From: JANRKG01 sp033763635
GTDB taxonomy: Bacteria > Cyanobacteriota > Cyanobacteriia > GCF-001939115
Direction: 5' to 3'
Length of the DNA: 5,068 bases
Assembly: GCA_033763635.1 (NCBI GenBank)
Contig: JANRKG010000253.1
Location: 1 to 5,068 of the forward strand
In this document: positions 1 through 5,068 of the stretch, piece by piece
Layout: every line of letters starts with the position of its first letter
Position numbering within the stretch: position 1 is the first letter of the stretch
Made by a program: the position numbers and the translations under genes
Notes under the pieces: generated by a model
Databases searched by the model: none
The model's input: the letters and a program-made list of their open reading frames with translations, nothing else
What the model was told of the DNA's origin: nothing

Positions 1-12
1 TTCCCAAATCCT

Positions 13-37
13 CCCCCTCTCCTGACAGGAGAGGGGG
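13..37. repeat. Perfect G/C-rich hairpin, REP-like intergenic repeat
   Basis: CCCCCTCTCCTG (13-24) and CAGGAGAGGGGG (26-37) are perfect 12-base inverted arms around a single A, so the real fold would open a few bases for a loop. It is followed by a G run (40-45) and GTGAGG. C-run/GAGAGGGG hairpins of this style are common dispersed intergenic repeats in cyanobacterial genomes (general knowledge; copy number in this genome is not visible). It lies 50 bases beyond the stop of the minus-strand gene at 87-548, so it could also serve as a transcription terminator or 3' stabilising hairpin for that gene. On the minus strand no clear U tract follows the stem, so intrinsic termination is unproven. 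Confidence 0.7.
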
Positions 38-86
38 CCGGGGGGTGAGGTCTTAATCGTCGCAAAAGACGTTCACTGAACTAGCA

Positions 87-548
87 CTATGTAGGAGACT
101 GGAGCATCTCAACCACACGATTGAGATACCCGCGAATTAAGGTGCCTTCCTCTGGTGGGAACTTCGCCTGCACAATAGATTGCATAATAGAATAGGCTCT
201 CGCTGATTGTTCTTCCTTGTGGACCGCTCTCATCATGTTCTGCATCCACAACAAGAAATCATAAAATCCATCATCGTCACCCAGCAGGATGGCACGGGCA
301 ATCAGCCTCAGAACCTCTGTCATATCCCGGATACAGATATTTCGGTGAACCTGAATAGTCTGATAGTCAGTCTTTTCTAACTGCTGCAAAGTTGCTGCAA
401 TGAGTTGTTCCGATGCCTTCATCAGGATTTCGTAGGTTTTTCGTCGCTTTGGGTAGTCGCTCAGATATCCTTTGAGCGCGTCTAAAGCTTCGTCACTCAG
501 ATACTGTCCCTCAAGGGAATTGCAATCCTGCATCAATGTTTTGTACAT
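87..548 (-). CDS. Orphan phycobilisome-family (phycobiliprotein-like) protein
   Basis: A 153-residue protein that lines up over nearly its whole length with allophycocyanin-type subunits by eye. The N-terminal part, QYLSDEALDALKGYL (15-29), matches the RYLSPGELDRIK segment of ApcA. The central part has C72-I-R74-D75 followed by MTEVLRLIARAILLGD, matching the ApcA stretch that begins CLRD and ends in GD. In phycobiliproteins this Cys carries the phycocyanobilin thioether link and the Arg and Asp contact the tetrapyrrole, so bilin binding is possible. The loop before the Cys is about 11 residues shorter than in ApcA, and overall identity is low, so it is a divergent paralogue and not a core apcA/B/D/F gene. 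No signal peptide or membrane segment is seen. AAGGA (555-559, minus strand) sits six bases before the ATG and supports this start. It is transcribed alone, divergent from dnaX. Function unknown: a linker-independent biliprotein, a bilin sensor or a bilin-free adaptor are all possible. Family assignment is fairly sure; bilin binding is inferred. Confidence 0.8.
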   Translation of the reverse strand: MYKTLMQDCNSLEGQYLSDEALDALKGYLSDYPKRRKTYEILMKASEQLIAATLQQLEKTDYQTIQVHRNICIRDMTEVLRLIARAILLGDDDGFYDFLLWMQNMMRAVHKEEQSARAYSIMQSIVQAKFPPEEGTLIRGYLNRVVEMLQSPT

Positions 549-578
549 GCTACTTCCTTTTCCGCTGGCCTGTTACGT

Positions 579-601
579 TCTGTTTACTGGTCTATTTACT
601 G
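579..601. repeat. Two-copy 12-base tandem repeat
   Basis: TCTGTTTACTG (579-589) is followed after one base by TCTATTTACTG (591-601), one mismatch apart, giving a 12-base period. On the minus strand this is a CAGTAAAYAGA motif in the leader of the biliprotein-like gene, roughly 30 to 55 bases upstream of its ATG. Confidence 0.6.
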
Positions 602-623
602 TTCTGTTGCCGCTCTGTGCTTG

Positions 624-661
624 GCTTTGCCTGTTTTTAGCTTTGCCTGTTTTTAGCTTTG
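624..661. repeat. 16-base perfect tandem repeat, two full copies plus 6 bases
   Basis: GCTTTGCCTGTTTTTA occurs at 624-639 and again at 640-655, and a third copy begins with GCTTTG at 656-661. A related GGCTTTGTTT (671-680) and an upstream TTGGCTTTG extend the pattern with drift. On the minus strand the unit reads TAAAAACAGGCAAAGC. The units abut with no spacers and are too short and too few for a CRISPR. Slipped-strand duplication or an array of protein-binding sites are both possible. Confidence 0.8.
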
Positions 662-686
662 TTTACTTCCGGCTTTGTTTATCACC

Positions 687-711
687 GCTTTAATTACTGC
701 TTTAATTAAAG
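687..711. repeat. AT-rich 12-base repeat ending in a palindrome
   Basis: GCTTTAATTA is present at 687-696 and 699-708, a 12-base period. The second copy completes the perfect 12-base palindrome CTTTAATTAAAG (700-711). It lies between the divergent start codons, where an operator or promoter element would be expected, but no regulator can be named. Confidence 0.6.
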
Positions 712-756
712 AAATGCTGGTCAAGCCTGAATGCCCCTAATCATGAAGTTTTTAAT

Positions 757-817
757 CGTAATTACGGTATCCTGACACAGAACGATTTCCCCTGACATTC
801 GAGAAACCCCGGAATGT
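757..817. promoter_or_regulatory. Palindromes in the dnaX upstream region, possible operator or promoter
   Basis: The perfect palindrome CGTAATTACG (757-766) abuts TATCCT (768-773), a weak match to a -10 box. Downstream, ACATTC (795-800) and GAATGT (812-817) form a 6-base inverted repeat with an 11-base spacer, a geometry typical of a dimeric repressor site, 24 bases before the dnaX ATG. If transcription starts near 780, the second repeat would lie in the early transcript. All of this is inferred from symmetry and position. Confidence 0.25.
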
Positions 818-840
818 AACGACGGCTTCACAAAAGATTC

Positions 841-2712
841 ATGGCCCCTAGCACCCCCTACATCCCCCTTCATCATAAATATCGTCCGCAAACCTTTGCA
901 GAATTAGTGGGTCAGGAAGCGATCGCCACGACCCTGGCGAATGCTTTGCTGCAACAGAAGATCATGCCTGCTTACCTGTTCACAGGAGCGCGGGGCACGG
1001 GAAAAACTTCCAGTGCGCGGATTCTCGCAAAATCCCTCAATTGCCTTCAAAGTGATGTTCCAACGGCACAACCCTGCGGAGTTTGCGACTCCTGCCGCAT
1101 GATTACCAGAGGAGCCGCTCTGGATGTGATTGAAATTGACGCAGCCAGTAACACAGGGGTAGACAACATTCGGGAGTTAATTGAAAAGGCCCAGTTTGCC
1201 CCAGTGCAATGTCGGTATAAGGTGTATGTGATTGACGAGTGCCACATGCTGTCATCCGCCGCCTTCAATGCCCTCCTCAAAACCCTGGAGGAACCGCCCG
1301 ATCGCGTCGTATTTGTCCTGGCAACCACCGACCCCCAGCGGGTTCTGCCAACCATTATTTCCCGATGTCAGCGGTTTGATTTTCGTCGGATCAATCTAGA
1401 TGCAATGGTCAAACACCTGGGAATGATTGCGGTTCAGGAAAAAATTGCCATCACCCCTGAAGCCGTTCAACTGGTGGCCCAGATCTCCCAGGGTGGGTTG
1501 CGAGATGCCGAGAGTTTGCTGGACCAACTGAGTCTGTTAATTGGAGAAGTCACAGTCGAGCGTGTCTGGGATTTGGTGGGGGCTGTGCCCGAACGGGAGT
1601 TGTTGGCTCTCGCGGAGTCGATCGCTCAAGGCGATCCGGTAGGCGTGATCGATCGTGCCCGTCACTTGATGGACCGGGGCCGGGAACCCCTGATCGTGTT
1701 GCAGAATCTCGCCAGTTTCTACCGAGATCTGTTAATTGCTAAAACTGCCCCCGATCGCAATGATCTAACCGCGATTACGCCCCCCACCTGGGCACAGGTC
1801 TGTCAATTTGTGCAAAGTCTCGACATCCCAACCCTCCTACTCGGTCAGCAGCATTTGCGATCGGTGGAAGTGCAGGTCAAAAACACCACCCAACCTCGCC
1901 TCTGGCTGGAAGTCGCCCTGATGGGACTACTCCCTGGTGCCCTTGCTCCCATTGTAGAACCCAAGATTCTTGCCGCTCCAACCATCTCCTCCATCAGCGT
2001 AGCCACTTCTGCAAGCACTTCAGGCCCAACGATTCCAAACGCAAGTGCCCCAGGCCCACAAAAAACTCCGGTTGCTCCGCCCCCCACCCCTCACCCCTCT
2101 AGTTCCCAACCTCCAACCCGCGACCCTCAGCCCCTCTCCCAAGACCTGCAACAAATCTGGGTCAAAATGCTCGATCGCGCCCATCCGATCGTGAAAGGGC
2201 TGCTGAAGGATCACGGGCGATTGCTAGCCATGAAGGGCAATGAAGTTCGCATCGGGCTTTCCACGGGTGGGATGATCAAGTTTGCCCAACAACAAATCAA
2301 GAAAATTGAAGTAGCCTTCAAGGACGTATTAGGTCAAGACATTAAGGTGCGGTTAGAGGAAGTAACTGTGGATGAATCCACTCCCAGGGAAGTTTCTCCA
2401 CCGGAATCCTCTTCCTTTACGCCTCCCCCTTCTCGACCGGAGACACCTCAGAGATCCGCCCCGCCCGTTGCCTCCACTTCCCACTTCCAACCGCCGACTC
2501 CTCAACCGCCAGATCCAACTCCCCAACCTCCCATTCCTTCCTGGGAAGAAGATGAAGTCACAAGGGCTGCGAAAAGTCTGGCCTATCTCTTTAATGGACA
2601 AATTGTGAACCTGGATGACGATCTACCCAGTGTCAGTCCCGTTAGCGATTCTCAAAATGGGCGATCGGCAGACCTGGAAGAAGAGGAAGATGATGAGGAT
2701 ATTCCGTTTTAG
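841..2712 (+). CDS. dnaX: DNA polymerase III subunit gamma/tau (DnaX)
   Basis: The 623-residue ATPase that drives the sliding-clamp loader and, as tau, links polymerase to the replicative helicase. Visible in order: Walker A GARGTGKT (49-56); zinc-module cysteines C68, C79, C82 and C85; Walker B VIDECH (130-135); sensor 1 at ATTD (161-164); the SRC arginine-finger motif (174-176); sensor 2 GGLRD (218-222); the clamp-loader collar to about 365. A Pro/Ser/Thr-rich linker (about 380-433) leads to a conserved C-terminal domain (about 434-510), then a second Pro-rich linker (about 515-567), an AAKSLAYLFNGQIV segment (576-589) and the acidic end EEEEDDEDIPF (613-623). All catalytic residues are intact. 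There is no intein, unlike the DnaX of Synechocystis PCC 6803. The first in-frame ATG lies 21 bases after an in-frame TAA (817-819), which fixes the start, though no Shine-Dalgarno is seen. PPP runs (412-414, 528-530) may need EF-P. Transcribed alone. Confidence 0.97.
   Translation: MAPSTPYIPLHHKYRPQTFAELVGQEAIATTLANALLQQKIMPAYLFTGARGTGKTSSARILAKSLNCLQSDVPTAQPCGVCDSCRMITRGAALDVIEIDAASNTGVDNIRELIEKAQFAPVQCRYKVYVIDECHMLSSAAFNALLKTLEEPPDRVVFVLATTDPQRVLPTIISRCQRFDFRRINLDAMVKHLGMIAVQEKIAITPEAVQLVAQISQGGLRDAESLLDQLSLLIGEVTVERVWDLVGAVPERELLALAESIAQGDPVGVIDRARHLMDRGREPLIVLQNLASFYRDLLIAKTAPDRNDLTAITPPTWAQVCQFVQSLDIPTLLLGQQHLRSVEVQVKNTTQPRLWLEVALMGLLPGALAPIVEPKILAAPTISSISVATSASTSGPTIPNASAPGPQKTPVAPPPTPHPSSSQPPTRDPQPLSQDLQQIWVKMLDRAHPIVKGLLKDHGRLLAMKGNEVRIGLSTGGMIKFAQQQIKKIEVAFKDVLGQDIKVRLEEVTVDESTPREVSPPESSSFTPPPSRPETPQRSAPPVASTSHFQPPTPQPPDPTPQPPIPSWEEDEVTRAAKSLAYLFNGQIVNLDDDLPSVSPVSDSQNGRSADLEEEEDDEDIPF
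2060..2102 (+). other. Candidate slippage site for a short gamma form of DnaX
   Basis: Six A residues (2060-2065) span codons 407-409 (CAA AAA ACT) at the start of the Pro-rich linker. A -1 slip on the AAA codon would add 12 residues (NSGCSAPHPSPL) and stop at TAG 2100-2102, giving about 420 residues, close to the 431 of E. coli gamma. Against it: E. coli uses A AAA AAG with strong stimulators and Thermus a longer A run. Another A6 run at 1439-1444 in the ATPase region would give a useless product if such runs slipped freely. No clear stimulatory hairpin follows. Confidence 0.2.
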
Positions 2713-2735
2713 CCTGGGATGCGATCGACACTCTT

Positions 2736-2844
2736 AGGAGATTTCCGAAAAACAATCTACCCGCTGGTTTCGGCTTCGTTCAACTAGCGTCCTGAGCGTA
2801 GTCGAAGGGCAACCCACAGGTAAATTCTTTTCTGGAAATCTCCT
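2736..2844. repeat. 109-bp long inverted repeat between convergent genes
   Basis: AGGAGATTTCC (2736-2746) and GGAAATCTCCT (2834-2844) are perfect 11-base inverted arms. They extend inward with GAAAA (2747-2751) against TTTTC (2828-2832) after one bulged base, and again with TACC (2758-2761) against GGTA (2819-2822). An inner hairpin sits at the centre. The whole unit can fold as one long imperfect stem, like a miniature inverted-repeat element. No flanking target-site duplication and no coding capacity are visible. It fills the 155-base gap between the convergent ends of dnaX and the glycosyltransferase gene. Confidence 0.7.
2769..2806. terminator. Inner hairpin, possible two-way terminator
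   Basis: TTCGGCTTCGTTCA (2769-2782) pairs with TGAGCGTAGTCGAA (2793-2806) over 14 positions, with two G-U pairs and one mismatch, around the 10-base loop ACTAGCGTCC. GAGCGTAGTCGAAGG is a motif I recognise from dispersed hairpin repeats in cyanobacterial genomes. Placed between two convergent genes it could block read-through in both directions, but no U tract follows on either strand, so classical intrinsic termination is not shown. Confidence 0.4.
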
Positions 2845-2856
2845 GAATCAATCTCA

Positions 2857-2875
2857 ATCAAGCTGGATCAAGCTG
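2857..2875. repeat. 10-base tandem repeat over the glycosyltransferase stop codon
   Basis: ATCAAGCTG occurs at 2857-2865 and 2867-2875, a 10-base period that spans the TGA stop (complement of 2868-2870). It may be a local duplication at the gene's 3' end. No function is suggested. Confidence 0.5.
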
Positions 2876-4367
2876 TTTTCTCGGATTCCTCCGTCATATC
2901 CATCCAGACCTCGCTTGTCCCGTGATGAACAGTTTTCACCCACTTCAATCGCTTAGGCCGGAAGGAAATGCGGGCGGTGGTACCAGAGACAACCGGGAGC
3001 CAGTGGAACATGTAGATAACGCCCCGGAGACTCTTGAGCAACGTTAACCAGAACAAAGGAGAAGTTTCTGCCTGTCTGCCCAGCTTTTTCCCTTCCCATC
3101 GCCGAACACGGCCCATCCCAACCATAAAGCCCACGAGGGACATCATGACAGATAGCCCCGTCAGGGGCGCTAGCATGGGGGGACGATTGCGGACGATCGC
3201 CATCAAAAAATCGGGAACGGCGGCAGTGGGAATCCCATATTGGATGAGCCAGAAAGCAAGAACATCAAAGGTTTTGCGAAAACCCATGCGGTTACGGGCC
3301 AGGAGTCGCCAGTAGTCGAGATAGCGTTGATAGCCCCCTTCAGCCCAGCGGTTTCGTTGGTGCCAGAGGGCCACTGCACGGGTGACCCCTTCTTCCCGCA
3401 CCGGAGGAGCCAACATAAAGTCAATTTCCCACCGCTTTAAGTGCAAGCGGAAGGTGAGATCTAAATCATCGGTGATGGTTTCTTCATTCCAGCCACCACA
3501 ATCTTCTAAAGCAGTCCGGCGGACAAACTGACCATTGCCCCGCAACTCACCCACTCCTCCAATGGCGATGCGCTGTTGCTGAAGGTAGCTATCCAGGGCC
3601 ATTTCTGCCATTTGTCCCTGTATCCAGAAATTGCGGGACAGGGGATGACCAAGTTCTGACTGAACGATCGCCTTTCGCAACTGCACAGCCCCCACTCGCT
3701 CCCGTTGAAACAGGGGCAACACCCGCCGCAGCATATCCCGATTGACCTGGGCATCTGCGTCAAACACGGCAAAGATTTCCCCATTCGAAACGGGCCAAAC
3801 CTGATTCAAGGCACCCGATTTCCCTCCACCCGCATTGGCCGAACGGTGGATCACCTTGAGTTGCTGATATTCTTCTGCCAGTTTGTCCAGCACGATCGGG
3901 GTGCGATCGGTGCTATTGTCGTCAATCACCCAGAGATCGTAGCGACAGGCCGGGTAATCGAGGTTACAGAGGGACTTCACTAACTCCCCGATGACGGCTT
4001 CTTCATTTTTTGCTGCCACCATCAAGGAGACATAGGGATAGGCCGATTCATCATCCCCCGTGAGCGGTTCCGGTAACGCTGTAGGACGCGCCCACACAAT
4101 TCGGAGAATGTGAATGCCGAGCAGCGTACTGAGGGTTAGCACCAACCAACTCCCCCAGGAAAGGAGGTGCAGGGCGATCGTTCCACTCCAGATAGCCGTC
4201 AAAACCAGCGCTGCTTTGCGTCTCCGCCCTGCTATCCCCCGATTCAGGCTTTGATCCCCCGCCTCTGGGGAATAGGATAAATCCGTGATCAGAGAACCGA
4301 TCGGATCGGTCTCCTCGTAAGGGGTTGGATTGTAAGCGTTCTCGTCTGACCAGGGACTGACTGGCAT
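2868..4367 (-). CDS. Membrane-bound family 2 glycosyltransferase, processive synthase type
   Basis: A 499-residue inner-membrane glycosyltransferase of the cellulose/hyaluronan/poly-GlcNAc synthase superfamily. An acidic cytoplasmic N-terminus ends in GRRRK (47-51), followed by two membrane helices (about 52-70 and 72-90). The GT-A catalytic domain shows VAAKNEE (117-123), VIDDNS (147-152), GGKSGALN (181-188), the metal-binding D203-A-D205, T299-D300-D301 and Q337-R-N-R-W341. That set (D, DxD, TDD, QxxRW) marks enzymes that transfer nucleotide-sugars processively and thread the product across the membrane. Three hydrophobic stretches follow (about 370-392, 398-419, 437-460), then a basic tail. 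It has no PilZ domain, and no accessory synthase genes are in the window. Sugar donor and product cannot be told from sequence; an exopolysaccharide or cell-surface glycan role is inferred. The ATG is the first available start and has only a weak AAGAAA in front. Convergent with dnaX and divergent from ispH. Confidence 0.9.
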   Translation of the reverse strand: MPVSPWSDENAYNPTPYEETDPIGSLITDLSYSPEAGDQSLNRGIAGRRRKAALVLTAIWSGTIALHLLSWGSWLVLTLSTLLGIHILRIVWARPTALPEPLTGDDESAYPYVSLMVAAKNEEAVIGELVKSLCNLDYPACRYDLWVIDDNSTDRTPIVLDKLAEEYQQLKVIHRSANAGGGKSGALNQVWPVSNGEIFAVFDADAQVNRDMLRRVLPLFQRERVGAVQLRKAIVQSELGHPLSRNFWIQGQMAEMALDSYLQQQRIAIGGVGELRGNGQFVRRTALEDCGGWNEETITDDLDLTFRLHLKRWEIDFMLAPPVREEGVTRAVALWHQRNRWAEGGYQRYLDYWRLLARNRMGFRKTFDVLAFWLIQYGIPTAAVPDFLMAIVRNRPPMLAPLTGLSVMMSLVGFMVGMGRVRRWEGKKLGRQAETSPLFWLTLLKSLRGVIYMFHWLPVVSGTTARISFRPKRLKWVKTVHHGTSEVWMDMTEESEKTA

Positions 4368-4698
4368 AGATTTCTTGGCTAACCCGCTAATTTTTCTAGA
4401 AACTCTGTAGGAAGGTTTTAATAAAGTTACGAAAAAGGAACTAACAATTAAACCTTACAACTTTATGTTACCGAAAGAACACATAACTCTGACTTAAGCC
4501 GGATGCTCTCTTAGAACGGCTGAAATTCAGAAACCAACCGGAATAAATTCTTCTGATAGGATTCCCCAAGAGTCTCTCTATATCCCTATCCTGCTGAATT
4601 TTCTATGGTAGGGTTTGCGAAACTACGTCCTGAAGTGTGCCAATTCCCATTAAGATGGGTGATCGAGAAGACCTGTTGTGCTCTTTGGAAAGTTGGGA
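4368..4698. promoter_or_regulatory. Divergent intergenic region between glycosyltransferase gene and ispH
   Basis: A 331-base gap with no gene I can support. The part next to the glycosyltransferase gene is AT-rich and carries a plausible promoter with overlapping inverted repeats. The middle holds the palindrome CTGAATTTCAG/CTGAAATTCAG (4520-4530) and TCAGAA (4527-4532) against TTCTGA (4551-4556). The part next to ispH has TATGGT (4604-4609) as a weak -10 candidate, and a small hairpin CCCAT-TAAG-ATGGG (4646-4659) that would lie in the ispH leader. An in-frame TGA at 4660-4662 excludes any longer ispH start beyond it. Confidence 0.4.
4412..4466 (-). promoter_or_regulatory. Candidate glycosyltransferase promoter with interleaved inverted repeats
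   Basis: On the minus strand TTGTTA (complement of 4442-4447) and TTTATT (complement of 4420-4425) are separated by 16 bases and each match four of six sigma-70 consensus bases, placing a start about 45 bases before the ATG. Two perfect inverted repeats overlap it in interleaved order: AAGGTTT (4412-4418) with AAACCTT (4450-4456), and ATAAAGTT (4421-4428) with AACTTTAT (4459-4466). Each arm of one lies two bases from an arm of the other. This layout fits operators framing the promoter better than a transcribed structure, since most of it lies upstream of the likely start site. Confidence 0.35.
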
Positions 4699-5068
4699 AT
4701 GGATACCAAAGCCTTTAAGCGATCGCTCCATAGCTCTGAGAACTACCATCGGAAAGGGTTCGGGCATGAAGCCGAAGTCTCTGGCATGTTGCAAACGGAG
4801 TATCAGAGTAATCTGGTCCAACAAATCCGGGACAACAATTTTACGCTGCAACAGGGAGAAGTCACGATTCGGTTAGCAGAAGCCTTTGGCTTCTGCTGGG
4901 GTGTAGAACGGGCCGTCGCAATGGCCTATGAAACTCGGCAACATTTTCCCACCGAGCGCATTTGGATCACGAATGAAATTATTCACAATCCTTCAGTGAA
5001 CAAAAACCTGCGGGACATGCAGGTTGAATTTGTTCCGCTGGTGGCAGGACAAAAGGATTTTTCAGTGG
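4699..5068 (+). CDS. ispH: 4-hydroxy-3-methylbut-2-enyl diphosphate reductase (IspH), 5' part
   Basis: The first 123 residues of the [4Fe-4S] enzyme that turns HMBPP into IPP and DMAPP in the last step of the MEP pathway, which supplies carotenoids, the chlorophyll phytyl tail and quinones. It begins MDTKAFKRSLHSSENYHRKG, the cyanobacterial/plastid-type N-terminal extension of about 55 residues absent from E. coli IspH. The core then starts with AEAFGFCWGVERAV, where C66 is the first iron-sulfur ligand (E. coli C12). IIHNPSVN (94-101) contains the conserved active-site histidine H96 (E. coli H41). The other two cysteine ligands lie beyond the right edge; about 280 residues are missing because the window ends, not because the gene is broken. 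GGAAAG (4687-4692) stands six bases before the ATG; an alternative GTG at 4678 is less likely. A HIP1 site lies at codons 7-10. Confidence 0.95.
   Translation, partial: MDTKAFKRSLHSSENYHRKGFGHEAEVSGMLQTEYQSNLVQQIRDNNFTLQQGEVTIRLAEAFGFCWGVERAVAMAYETRQHFPTERIWITNEIIHNPSVNKNLRDMQVEFVPLVAGQKDFSV

Larger units (their letters stand above)
549..840. promoter_or_regulatory. Divergent intergenic region between biliprotein-like gene and dnaX
   Basis: A 292-base gap with no convincing gene, which must hold promoters for both flanking genes. The half nearest the biliprotein-like gene (about 579-711) is low-complexity and repetitive. The half nearest dnaX has two small palindromes, CGTAATTACG (757-766) and ACATTC-N11-GAATGT (795-817). 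TATCCT at 768-773 could be a dnaX -10 box, but no good -35 stands at the right distance. On the minus strand TTGACC (complement of 719-724) resembles a -35 box, but I see no well spaced -10. No Shine-Dalgarno sequence precedes the dnaX ATG. The region supplies the context for promoters without fixing their positions. Confidence 0.45.

Noticed and set aside
624..661. Possible CRISPR or iteron array
   Set aside because: The units are 16 bases, abut directly with no spacers and number only two and a fraction. There is no initiator gene or AT-rich origin with DnaA boxes nearby.
472..693. Plus-strand open frame of 73 codons with hydrophobic residues
   Set aside because: It overlaps the 5' end of the biliprotein-like gene on the other strand, has no ribosome binding site, and its hydrophobic Leu/Phe/Cys content is simply the T-rich tandem repeats being translated.
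1047..1355. Minus-strand open frame of 102 codons opposite the DnaX ATPase domain
   Set aside because: It is the antisense of the most conserved part of dnaX, and the product resembles no family I know.
2372..2608. Plus-strand open frame of 78 codons inside dnaX
   Set aside because: Its Pro/Leu/Arg-rich product is a frame-shifted reading of the proline-rich linker of DnaX, whose own frame is intact and conserved.
841..2712. Intein within DnaX
   Set aside because: The ATPase motifs run without interruption at normal spacing and the length of 623 residues is accounted for by known domains and linkers.
2736..2844. Insertion sequence ends
   Set aside because: No transposase frame lies between the arms and no target duplication flanks them, so at most it is a non-coding MITE-like unit.
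4646..4659. Riboswitch or attenuator in the ispH leader
   Set aside because: The only structure is a 5-base stem with a 4-base loop, and no known riboswitch consensus or U-run terminator is visible.
4637..4876. Plus-strand open frame of 79 codons overlapping the start of ispH
   Set aside because: The overlapping frame starting at 4699 encodes unmistakable IspH; the other frame gives no recognisable protein.

Overview
The window looks like chromosomal DNA from a cyanobacterium. The signs are two full copies of the HIP1 octamer GCGATCGC (919-926 and 4719-4726) with many extra CGATCG cores, a protein of the phycobilisome fold family, an IspH with the long N-terminal extension seen in cyanobacteria and plastids, and cyanobacterial-type intergenic hairpin repeats. 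I cannot name the genus; nothing marks a plasmid, phage or insertion sequence.

Layout from left to right. A G/C-rich perfect hairpin (13-37) lies just past the end of a minus-strand gene (87-548). That gene encodes a 153-residue orphan relative of phycobiliproteins which keeps the bilin-attachment signature C-x-R-D. A 292-bp divergent intergenic region (549-840) follows. It is full of short A/C-rich tandem repeats (minus-strand sense) and small palindromes, and it feeds both the orphan gene and dnaX (841-2712, plus strand). dnaX encodes the tau subunit of the DNA polymerase III clamp loader; it is intact, has no intein, and ends in an acidic D-I-P-F tip like that of SSB. dnaX and the next gene converge on a 109-bp long inverted repeat (2736-2844) holding an inner hairpin (2769-2806). 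The converging gene (2868-4367, minus strand) is a membrane-bound family 2 glycosyltransferase with the full D, DxD, TDD and QxxRW set of a processive polysaccharide synthase. A second divergent region (4368-4698) carries two interleaved inverted repeats over a possible glycosyltransferase promoter. It leads into ispH (4699 to beyond the right edge), the last enzyme of the MEP isoprenoid pathway.

The four genes form no operon: transcription is minus, plus, minus, plus, so each has its own control region. dnaX and ispH are housekeeping genes. The glycosyltransferase is probably a surface or extracellular polysaccharide enzyme standing alone. The phycobiliprotein-like gene is the least explained item. 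The main leads are that orphan biliprotein-like protein, the SSB-like tail on DnaX, and the repeats in the three intergenic regions. I see no clear evidence for a wholly new multigene system.
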